DNA from: Candidatus Mediterraneibacter quadrami
Lineage (GTDB): Bacteria; Bacillota; Clostridia; Lachnospirales; Lachnospiraceae
DNA: 64,000 nucleotides
Assembly (NCBI GenBank): GCA_019120575.1
Contig: DWUU01000025.1
Span: 1 to 64,000 of the forward strand
Direction: 5' to 3'
This document shows, piece by piece, positions 16,346 through 23,383 of the stretch; within the stretch, counting starts at the first letter, position 1, and the number at the start of each line of letters is the position of its first letter. The notes beneath the pieces were generated by a model. The model was not told the DNA's origin. It did not search any database and was given only the letters and a program-made list of their open reading frames with translations. The translations under genes and the position numbers were made by a program.

Positions 16346-17542
16346 ATGAAACAGACCTACACGCGCACGCTTGCAGCCTGCTACACCGGATACGTGGTAC
16401 AGGCCGTCGTCAATAATTTCGCGCCTCTTTTGTTTCTGACGTTTCACAATACATACAATATATCCATGGGCAGGATCACTACGCTGATCACCGTCAACTT
16501 CCTGCTCCAGCTGCTGATCGACAGTTTCTCCGCCGGCCTGATCGACCGCATCGGCTACCGGACGTCGCTGCTCATCGCGCATGCTGCAGCCGCGCTTGGT
16601 TTCCTGTGTCTGCCCGTTCTGCCGGAAGTGATGCCGGATCCTTACATCGGACTGCTCCTTTCTGTCGTGATCTATGCCGTGGGCGGCGGGCTGTTGGAAG
16701 TCATGCTCAGTCCGGTAGTAGAAGCCCTGCCTACGAAAAATAAAGAAAAGACCATGAGCCTTCTGCACTCCTTCTACTGCTGGGGCCATGTAGCCACGGT
16801 CCTTATCTCTACTGTATTTTTCATGGTATTCGGGCTGGACAACTGGAAGATCATGGCTGTGCTCTGGTCTCTGGTCCCGCTGTACAACTTCTTCGTCTTC
16901 CGGAAAGTGCCCATCTGCCCCCTGGAAGAAGACGGGGAGAAAGGGCTCTCCTTTGCAGAACTGCTCCGCCGGCCCGCCTTCTGGATCATTATGGTGATCA
17001 TGGCATGCGCCGGCGCCAGCGAACAGTCCGTCAGCCAGTGGGCGTCCACCTTCGCCGAACAGGGACTGGGCGTCGGCAAGACGATCGGAGACCTGGCCGG
17101 ACCGATGTTCTTCGCTGTCTGCATGGGCGCTTCCCGGCTGCTCTACGGACTGCACGGGCATCTCCTGAATCTGCGCCGGGCCATGATCTTAAGCGGAGGG
17201 TTGTGCATCATCGCCTACTGCATGATCTCTCTGTCCCCGGTTCCGGCGTTAAGTCTTGCCGGCTGCGGAGTCTGCGGCTTCTCCGTGGGGATCATGTGGC
17301 CGGGAGCATTCAGCATCGGCGCTGCCGCCCTCAGAGGCGGCGGAACGCTCATGTTCGCGCTCTTCGCACTTGCCGGCGACCTGGGATGCTCCGGCGGGCC
17401 GACGCTTGTGGGATTTATCGCTGAACACGCAGGGAATAATCTGAAGACCGGCATTCTGTGGGCTTTGATATTCCCAATCCTTCTGATGGCCGGGGTGATA
17501 CTGATACGAAATACACATAAGAAAGCAAAAAAGATTGAATAA
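16346..17542 (+). CDS. MFS transporter, substrate unknown
   Basis: A 398-residue major facilitator protein with about 12 hydrophobic helices. The loop between helices 2 and 3 reads GLIDRIGYRTSLLIAHAAAA, the MFS motif A position, and the layout recalls the fucose-permease-like branch. CGGAGGTACATACAG precedes the ATG. It is a single-gene transcript divergent from tRNA-Gly, ending where the antitoxin RNA promoter of the next module begins. Sugar or metabolite export are both possible; the sequence does not decide. Confidence 0.85.
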   Translation: MKQTYTRTLAACYTGYVVQAVVNNFAPLLFLTFHNTYNISMGRITTLITVNFLLQLLIDSFSAGLIDRIGYRTSLLIAHAAAALGFLCLPVLPEVMPDPYIGLLLSVVIYAVGGGLLEVMLSPVVEALPTKNKEKTMSLLHSFYCWGHVATVLISTVFFMVFGLDNWKIMAVLWSLVPLYNFFVFRKVPICPLEEDGEKGLSFAELLRRPAFWIIMVIMACAGASEQSVSQWASTFAEQGLGVGKTIGDLAGPMFFAVCMGASRLLYGLHGHLLNLRRAMILSGGLCIIAYCMISLSPVPALSLAGCGVCGFSVGIMWPGAFSIGAAALRGGGTLMFALFALAGDLGCSGGPTLVGFIAEHAGNNLKTGILWALIFPILLMAGVILIRNTHKKAKKIE

Positions 17543-17563
17543 AAAAACCGGTTATGCTATATT
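17535..17563 (+). promoter_or_regulatory. Promoter of putative antitoxin RNA
   Basis: TTGAAT (17535-17540) and TATATT (17558-17563) spaced by 17 bases. The -35 overlaps the stop codon of the MFS gene. Predicted start near 17570. Confidence 0.6.
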
Positions 17564-17569
17564 AAATGT

Positions 17570-17655
17570 GTAAAGGAACAATCGCCCACAAGTGGTTGAC
17601 CTCGGGTTAGAAAAAAACCACCCTTTCAACGGCCAAGTATCGAGGGTGGTTTTTT
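17570..17655 (+). ncRNA. Putative type I antitoxin RNA
   Basis: A short RNA is predicted from the promoter at 17535-17563 to the terminator at 17612-17655, about 86 bases, with no ORF of note. It converges on the small hydrophobic toxin gene and shares the terminator with it. Its 5' part begins GGAACAATCG and carries GACCTC, both also found in the toxin leader. ACCACCC in the terminator arm (17617-17623) is complementary to GGGTGGT in the toxin ribosome binding site. The layout resembles Fst/RNAII loci. Existence of the RNA is inferred. Confidence 0.55.
17612..17655. terminator. Shared bidirectional terminator of toxin and antitoxin
   Basis: AAAAAACCACCCT (17612-17624) and AGGGTGGTTTTTT (17643-17655) form a perfect stem with A/T tails on both sides, so it can end transcripts from either strand. 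Confidence 0.8.
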
Positions 17656-17668
17656 CATGTACTTTGCA

Positions 17669-17761
17669 CTATCTGATAAACGTAAAAACGAATGTCAGCA
17701 ATGCTAGAATGAACATACCAAAGGTCATAAGATCTTTAAAGTCAAATGGCTTTTTGTCCAT
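17669..17761 (-). CDS. Small hydrophobic holin-like type I toxin, 30 aa
   Basis: The 30-codon ORF starts MDKKPFDFKDLMTFG and continues as one membrane helix (MFILALLTFVFTFI) with a final Arg. This matches the putative holin-like/TxpA-Fst family of type I toxins in Firmicutes, which damage the membrane when their RNA antitoxin is lost. The ribosome binding site GGGGGTGGTGC is very strong, as usual for such toxins, and TATACT (17830-17835) is a likely -10. It was too short for the ORF track. It stops 14 bases before the shared terminator. Confidence 0.75.
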   Translation of the reverse strand: MDKKPFDFKDLMTFGMFILALLTFVFTFIR

Positions 17762-17905
17762 CAGCACCACCCCCATTCTATATAGGAATAGAGGTCAGCC
17801 ACCCTGTAACACGATTGTTCCGTGCGAAAAGTATAGCACACCCTTTAGGCGATAACTATTAACTTTATCTAAAATTTTTAATGAACACAAAAGGAGACGA
17901 TCTGT

Positions 17906-18181
17906 ATGAAATTTATATATCCTGCGGTTTTCCGCAAAACTGAAAACGGCTATCATGCCTTCTTCCCGGATCTGGAATGCTGCGAGGCTTCCGGCGACAC
18001 TCTGGACGACGCCATCGAAAATGCAAATGAGGCATGCCGGAACTGGATCACGGTAGAACTTGAAGAAGAAGAGCCGAATATGCCGTATGTATCTGATATC
18101 GAAGATATCGAAATAAAAGACGGAGATATCGTCAGAAATATCTCCGTGAATATCAGATTTTATGAAGGCTGGGATGAATGA
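17906..18181 (+). CDS. HicB-like antitoxin-family protein, no HicA partner
   Basis: A 91-residue protein of the HicB-like family: YPAVFRKTENGYHAFFPDLE and the helix DTLDDAIENANEACRNWI are diagnostic of its partial RNase-H-like fold. HicB normally neutralises the HicA mRNA interferase, but no HicA-sized ORF with a dsRBD-like sequence lies on either side. There is no C-terminal DNA-binding domain. AAAAGGAGACGATCTG precedes the start. Orphan HicB genes are common in Lachnospiraceae and their role is unclear. It ends inside a terminator shared with aspS. Confidence 0.85.
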   Translation: MKFIYPAVFRKTENGYHAFFPDLECCEASGDTLDDAIENANEACRNWITVELEEEEPNMPYVSDIEDIEIKDGDIVRNISVNIRFYEGWDE

Positions 18182-18199
18182 TCCCAGCCTTCTTCTTTT
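18164..18199. terminator. Bidirectional terminator between hicB and aspS
   Basis: GAAGGCTGGGAT (18164-18175) pairs perfectly with ATCCCAGCCTTC (18181-18192). The hicB stop codon lies at the loop. The plus side is followed by TTCTTTTA. It separates the convergent hicB and aspS. Confidence 0.7.
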
Positions 18200-20000
18200 A
18201 CTCTTCTGTTGTTTCTGACTCTCTTATAAGAAGTCCCAGCTCTTCCAGCTGTTTATCGTCCGCCGGCGTGGGCGCCTCTGTCATCAGGCAGGATGCGTCC
18301 TTGATCTTCGGGAACGCGATCACGTCGCGGATGCTGTCCTGTTTTGCCATCAGCATCACCAGACGGTCCAGGCCGTAGGCAAGTCCCGCGTGCGGCGGCA
18401 CTCCGTACTTGAATGCCTCGAGCAGGAATCCGAACTGGCTGTGGGCCTGTTCTTTCGTGAATCCCAGCGCCTCGAACATCTTCTCCTGGATATTGTCCTG
18501 ATGGATTCTGACGCTTCCGCCGCCGATCTCATTTCCGTTGAGGACGATATCGTAGGCTTTCGCGCGCACTTTGCCGAGTTCTCCTTTCTCGAGGAGCGAA
18601 AGATCCTCTTCCATCGGCATGGTGAACGGATGGTGCATAGCCAGGTATCGGCCCTGCTCATCGCTCCACTCAAACTGCGGGAACTCGGTGATCCATACGA
18701 AACGGTACTCGTTCTTGTCCAGAAGCTCCAGCTGTTTTGCCAGCTCCACACGGAGAGCGCCCAGGGAATCCCAGACTACTTTATTCTTATCCGCCGCAAA
18801 GAGGAGCAGGTCGCCCGGCTGTCCGTCCATGGCTTTCACCAGCGCGTCCATCTCTTCTTCACTCATGAATTTTACAAAGGAAGACTTCACCGTGCCGTCC
18901 TCCTGGAGGGCAATGTATGCAAGGCCCTTTGCGCCGTAATCTTTTACAAATGCGGTCAGCTTGTCGATCTTCTTTCTCGGCATGCTTCCCTGCCCTTTGA
19001 CGTTAATGCCGCGCACGCTGCCGCCATTCTCAATGGCGCCGGTAAATACGCCGAAGCCGCAGCCTTTCACAACGTCCGTCACATCTGTGAGTTCCATGTC
19101 GAAACGAAGGTCCGGCTTGTCGGAACCGAAGCGGTCCATGGCCTCCTGCCAGGTCATCCGTTGGATCGGAAGCTGTACATCCACGTCCAGGACCTCTTTG
19201 AACAGTTTTGCAAGATAGCGCTCATTCACATCGATGACATCATCTACATCAACAAATGAAAGCTCCATATCGATCTGGGTGAACTCGGGCTGACGGTCCG
19301 CGCGCAGGTCCTCGTCGCGGAAGCATCTCGCGATCTGGATGTAGCGGTCGAATCCGGAACACATCAGCAGTTGCTTATAGAGCTGGGGTGACTGGGGCAG
19401 TCCGTAGAAGCATCCCGGATGGATGCGGCTGGGCACCAGATAGTCCCTCGCCCCCTCCGGCGTCGTCTTACCCAGCATCGGCGTCTCGATCTCCAGAAAG
19501 CCCTCTTCCGCGAAGAACTGGCGGGTCAGCGTCATGACCTGGCTCTTCATCATGAGATTTCTCTGGATATCCGGCCTTCTCAGGTCAAGGTAACGGTATT
19601 TCAGGCGCACTTCTTCTCTTGTCTTGCTGTCCTCTTCCACCTGGAACGGCGGTGTCAGAGACTCGGAGAGGATGCGCATTTCTTTTGGCAACACCTCGAT
19701 CTCACCGGTCGCAATCTTGTCATTGACCGCGCCGGAACGTCTCGCCACTTCGCCGACGATGGCAACCACATATTCAGAGCGGAGAGACGCGGCTTTCTCA
19801 AGGATCGCCGGGTCGGTCTTCCCTTCCTCGCACACCACCTGGATGATGCCGGAGCGGTCGCGCACATCCACGAAGACCAGTCCGCCTTTATTTCTGTTCT
19901 TCTGCACCCATCCCATGACGGTTACAGTCTCGCCCACATTTGCCGCGGACAGTTCGCCGCAGCGGTGGGTCCTCTTTAATCCCTGCATTGATTCAGCCAT
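18198..20000 (-). CDS. aspS: Aspartyl-tRNA synthetase
   Basis: A 600-residue class II synthetase of the bacterial type. The OB-fold anticodon domain opens with VTVMGWVQKNRNKGGLVFVDVRDRSG, motif 2 includes FRDEDLRADRQPEFTQID, the GAD insertion domain lies at about 300-400, and motif 3 is GLAYGLDRLVML near residue 552. It charges tRNA-Asp, and in many Firmicutes also tRNA-Asn. The start overlaps hisS by 8 bases, so the two are translationally coupled, the common clostridial order. Confidence 0.97.
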   Translation of the reverse strand: MAESMQGLKRTHRCGELSAANVGETVTVMGWVQKNRNKGGLVFVDVRDRSGIIQVVCEEGKTDPAILEKAASLRSEYVVAIVGEVARRSGAVNDKIATGEIEVLPKEMRILSESLTPPFQVEEDSKTREEVRLKYRYLDLRRPDIQRNLMMKSQVMTLTRQFFAEEGFLEIETPMLGKTTPEGARDYLVPSRIHPGCFYGLPQSPQLYKQLLMCSGFDRYIQIARCFRDEDLRADRQPEFTQIDMELSFVDVDDVIDVNERYLAKLFKEVLDVDVQLPIQRMTWQEAMDRFGSDKPDLRFDMELTDVTDVVKGCGFGVFTGAIENGGSVRGINVKGQGSMPRKKIDKLTAFVKDYGAKGLAYIALQEDGTVKSSFVKFMSEEEMDALVKAMDGQPGDLLLFAADKNKVVWDSLGALRVELAKQLELLDKNEYRFVWITEFPQFEWSDEQGRYLAMHHPFTMPMEEDLSLLEKGELGKVRAKAYDIVLNGNEIGGGSVRIHQDNIQEKMFEALGFTKEQAHSQFGFLLEAFKYGVPPHAGLAYGLDRLVMLMAKQDSIRDVIAFPKIKDASCLMTEAPTPADDKQLEELGLLIRESETTEE

Positions 20001-21243
20001 TGTACACCTCCGTAATCTCTGTATATCCCTGTTCTGTGAGCTGTTCCTTCTGGAACTTCTTGTTCTTCTTCATATTCATGATCATCACCTGTCTGCCTGC
20101 CGCACGTTCGGCTCTCGCCTGAGCAAGCACTTCCAGCAGCTTCTCCTGAGAGATCTTCTTTTCCAGGAGATATGCCTCCTTCTCCCGGCCGCCCGGCACC
20201 TGATAACCGCGCTCCAGAAGCAGCATGACGATGCGCTCAAATCCGATGGAGAATCCCACCGCCGGCGTATCCTGTCCGGTGAACTTGCCGATCATCTCAT
20301 CGTAGCGCCCGCCGCCGCCCACGGAGCCGCCGAACTCATCCATGGAGATCTCAAAGATCGTGCCGGTATAGTAGGACATGCCGCGCACCAGCGTGGGATC
20401 GAATTTCATGCGGAAATCAGCCTCTTTCTCCTGCTCCACGCACCGGATGATCATTTCCAGCCCATCCGCCGCCTCAGCCGGCAGAAAGCCCTGTAATTTT
20501 TCTTTACACATGCGGACGCCTTCCACATCGCCCGTAATCTCTTCGAAAAGCTTAAGATACTTCTCCACCGATTCTTCCGCATAGCCATTCTCCTTCAGCT
20601 CTGCCGCCACGCCTTCCAGACCGATCTTGTCCATCTTGTCCAGGGTGATGAATACACTGTCGTAATCTTTCTCCTCAAATCCGCTGTACGCCGCCATAGC
20701 CTTTAAGAACCTGCGGTCGTTGATGCGGATGGTGAAGTTATGGAAATCCAGCTTGCCAAGCACCGATGTTGTCGCAAGGATGAGCTCGATCTCCGCCAGG
20801 TTGGACGGCTCGCCGAGGATATCGATGTCACACTGCATGAACTGGCGGAAGCGCCCTCTCTGGGGCCGGTCTGCTCTCCACACATTGCCCATCTGCAGCG
20901 CCTTGAAAGGCGACGGCAGCTCGTTTGCATGGTTCGCATAATACCGGGAAAGGGGAACAGTCAGATCGTAGCGCAGACCGCCGTCCACCAGGTCCGCTTC
21001 CTCCTTCGCCTCATCGATCTTCAGCTTCTCCCCTCTTTTCAGGATCTTGAAGATCAGCTTCTCGTTGTCTCCCCCCTGCTTGCTGCACAGGTTCTCGATA
21101 TGCTCCACGCAGGGCGTCTCGATGGACGAGAAGCCGAACGTCCTGTAGGTGTCTTTGATCAGGCCGATCACGTAATCCCTGATCTCCATTTCCGCGGGCA
21201 TGATATCCCTCATGCCGGTAACCGGTTTCTTTTTCAGCGCCAT
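19993..21243 (-). CDS. hisS: Histidyl-tRNA synthetase
   Basis: A 416-residue class II synthetase. It begins KKKPVTGMRDIMPAEM; motif 2 lies in MGNVWRADRPQRGRFRQFMQ, and the histidine-specific RGMSYYTGTIFEI is near residue 314. The C-terminal anticodon domain follows SIGFERIVMLLLERG. ATG 21243 was preferred to GTG 21249 because AAAGGA has better spacing to it. It overlaps hemZ by 10 bases and aspS by 8. Confidence 0.96.
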   Translation of the reverse strand: MALKKKPVTGMRDIMPAEMEIRDYVIGLIKDTYRTFGFSSIETPCVEHIENLCSKQGGDNEKLIFKILKRGEKLKIDEAKEEADLVDGGLRYDLTVPLSRYYANHANELPSPFKALQMGNVWRADRPQRGRFRQFMQCDIDILGEPSNLAEIELILATTSVLGKLDFHNFTIRINDRRFLKAMAAYSGFEEKDYDSVFITLDKMDKIGLEGVAAELKENGYAEESVEKYLKLFEEITGDVEGVRMCKEKLQGFLPAEAADGLEMIIRCVEQEKEADFRMKFDPTLVRGMSYYTGTIFEISMDEFGGSVGGGGRYDEMIGKFTGQDTPAVGFSIGFERIVMLLLERGYQVPGGREKEAYLLEKKISQEKLLEVLAQARAERAAGRQVMIMNMKKNKKFQKEQLTEQGYTEITEVYNG

Positions 21244-22685
21244 AACCACTTTTCCTTTCGTTCTATCATTTCATCGATCCGGGCGATATAGTCGTTGATA
21301 TTCTTTACATTCTCCGCCCGCACCAGATTCGCTTCTTTGCCGCCTTCCTTCCGGATCGGGTCTCTCAGCAGGATCTTCGTGGAAGCCCCCGCACCCGCCG
21401 CAAGGATGGTCTGTTTTTCTTCCATAATCAGTATATTGTATATTCCGGCTTTGTCAAGTTCCGCATAGCCCGTATTCTCAAAATTCCCGGCGATATTCTT
21501 CTGCCGGTAGAGATAGTACGGCGCAAGCCCCATCCGCCGCGCGGACGCATAGGCCGCTTCCACCATGCCGGTGATCTCCGCGTGAAGATCCGCCGTACGC
21601 CCTTCCTGCCCGTAACGGGCCGCCCGCTTGATGGCAAGGGCGTGGACCGTCAGGCTGTCGGGCGCAAGGGCCTCGATCTGCCGGAGCGTATCCTCCATAT
21701 CGCAGATCGTCTCCCCGGGCAGTCCGGCGATCAGGTCCATATTAATATTGTCAAACCCCAGCTTCCGGGCCAGTTCAAACGCCGCCACAGTCTGCTCCAC
21801 CGTATGCCGCCGTCCCACCAGGTCCAGCGTCTTTTGCTGCATGGTCTGTGGATTTACGGAAATGCGGCTCACCGGAAATTCCTTCAGCACTTTCAGCTTC
21901 TCTTCCGTAATGCTGTCCGGCCGCCCCGCCTCCACGGTAAATTCCAGAAGGCCTGACAGGTCGAAGGATTCCGATATGGCCCTCAGCAGCCGCTCAAGCT
22001 GCGCCGGCCCCAGCGTCGTCGGCGTCCCTCCGCCGATGTAGACCGTGTTGGGCCTTCGGCCTTCTGTGTGAGCGCCGATCCAGCGAAGTTCTTTAATCAG
22101 CGCATCCAGATAGGCGTCCACCCGGTCTTTCCACTCCCCGATGGGCGAGGAACTGAACGAACAGTAGGAACACACACTGGGACAGAAGGGGATCCCCGCA
22201 TACAGACTGAATCCCTTCTCACAGTCCAGACGGGAGAGCAGCGCATTCTCCCGGGCCGCCACTTCCGCCGCCAGACGCGCTTTCTCCGGACTCACATAAT
22301 AATTCTCCATCATGAAAGACGCCGCCGCTTCCTCTGAAGCACCCTGCTCCAGCTGTTCCATGGGGATCTTCGTCGGCCGCACGCCGGTCAGCGTCCCCCA
22401 GGCAAGTTCCCGGCCCGTCTCTTCTGACAGATGCCGGTACAGCCGCCGGGTCACTTCCCGCTTAACCGCCTGCTCGTACGCTTCCTCCGTCCCGAATCCC
22501 GCCGCATCAATATGGATTTCTTCCGGTGCAAGGGAAAAGCAAGACCCTCCCGGCAGTCGTACTGCCACGAGAGGTTCCTGCTTCTCATCTACTTTCTGTA
22601 TGATCTCTTCGCCCGGAAAAAACGATTTAACAATGTGGTATGCATTGTAAGTATATTTATTCTTCCTGCTTCCAATTTCGATCAT
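21234..22685 (-). CDS. hemZ: HemZ-type radical SAM protein (coproporphyrinogen dehydrogenase-like)
   Basis: A 483-residue radical SAM protein. The cluster motif is CPSVCSYCSF (CxxxCxxC, about residues 173-180), with the SAM-binding VYIGGGTPTTL downstream and the HemN/HemW-like C-terminus. The N-terminal 160 residues are the extension seen in HemZ proteins. Annotated as oxygen-independent coproporphyrinogen oxidase-like, but no other haem gene is present here, and HemN relatives in clostridia often act as haem chaperones or in other reactions, so the substrate is uncertain. It lies in the rel-MBL-hemZ-hisS-aspS run. Confidence 0.9.
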   Translation of the reverse strand: MIEIGSRKNKYTYNAYHIVKSFFPGEEIIQKVDEKQEPLVAVRLPGGSCFSLAPEEIHIDAAGFGTEEAYEQAVKREVTRRLYRHLSEETGRELAWGTLTGVRPTKIPMEQLEQGASEEAAASFMMENYYVSPEKARLAAEVAARENALLSRLDCEKGFSLYAGIPFCPSVCSYCSFSSSPIGEWKDRVDAYLDALIKELRWIGAHTEGRRPNTVYIGGGTPTTLGPAQLERLLRAISESFDLSGLLEFTVEAGRPDSITEEKLKVLKEFPVSRISVNPQTMQQKTLDLVGRRHTVEQTVAAFELARKLGFDNINMDLIAGLPGETICDMEDTLRQIEALAPDSLTVHALAIKRAARYGQEGRTADLHAEITGMVEAAYASARRMGLAPYYLYRQKNIAGNFENTGYAELDKAGIYNILIMEEKQTILAAGAGASTKILLRDPIRKEGGKEANLVRAENVKNINDYIARIDEMIERKEKWLWR

Positions 22686-22740
22686 TGTCTCTCATTCCTG
22701 CTTCTTTCCGTTTTCTGCTTTCCGGATATCCGGCGCCCCT

Positions 22741-23364
22741 TTACAGGAACGGATTATATTTCTTCTCGTATCCGACGGTCGTCTCTTCCATATGCCCCGG
22801 ATATACCCGTGTCTCATCCGGCAGGACCAGGATCTTCTCCGTCACCGAACGGACAAGCGCGCTCATGCTTCCTGTGGGCAGATCGGTGCGTCCGATGGAC
22901 GCTCGGAACAGGGTGTCGCCGCTGAACAGCGTCTGCTCATCCGCAATGTAATAACAGCATCCGCCGATGGTGTGCCCCGGCGTCTGGATCACCTGAATCT
23001 TCATTCCCGCGATCTCCAGAAGGTCACCGTCCTTCACATACTGCGCGCCGTGAAATGTATAAGGCTGCCCCAGCATTCCCGAAGAAGAATTAAGCTGCGC
23101 GCTCTCCAGCAGCTCCTTCTCGGCCGCGCAGGCATAGACCGGCGCCGGAAATTCTTCCAGAAAGCGATCCAGACCCATGATATGGTCAAAATGTCCGTGG
23201 GTCAGGAGCACCGCCTTCACCATAAGTCCCGAATTTTTAATATGGCTCACAAGTTCCGGCGGGCAGGCCGCCATGTCCACAAGGAAACATTCTTTTGTCT
23301 CCTCATTGCTCACGATATAGCAGTTCGTCCCAACCGGACCCAGTACAAAATTTTCAATCTTCAT
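22741..23364 (-). CDS. MBL-fold hydrolase, glyoxalase II-like
   Basis: A 207-residue metallo-beta-lactamase-fold protein with the metal motif LTHGHFDHIMG (about residues 54-64), further His ligands in TPGHTIGGCCYY and the closing VYPGHMEETTVGYE. The family hydrolyses thioesters such as S-lactoylglutathione, though clostridia often lack glutathione and the true substrate is unknown. AGGAGAATAAAAG precedes the start, 19 bases after rel. The rel-MBL neighbourhood is conserved in Lachnospiraceae. Confidence 0.92.
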   Translation of the reverse strand: MKIENFVLGPVGTNCYIVSNEETKECFLVDMAACPPELVSHIKNSGLMVKAVLLTHGHFDHIMGLDRFLEEFPAPVYACAAEKELLESAQLNSSSGMLGQPYTFHGAQYVKDGDLLEIAGMKIQVIQTPGHTIGGCCYYIADEQTLFSGDTLFRASIGRTDLPTGSMSALVRSVTEKILVLPDETRVYPGHMEETTVGYEKKYNPFL

Positions 23365-23383
23365 CTTTTATTCTCCTGCCGTA

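Larger units (their letters stand above)
17575..17821. repeat. Imperfect inverted repeats bounding the toxin-antitoxin module
   Basis: The plus-strand stretch 17575-17603 and the minus-strand stretch 17821-17791 share GGAACAATCG at the outer end and TGACCTC at the inner end, with a similar GTGG/GGTGG middle. Both predicted RNAs therefore start with nearly the same sequence. The arms could be duplicated RNA leaders or the ends of a miniature mobile element. Confidence 0.6.
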
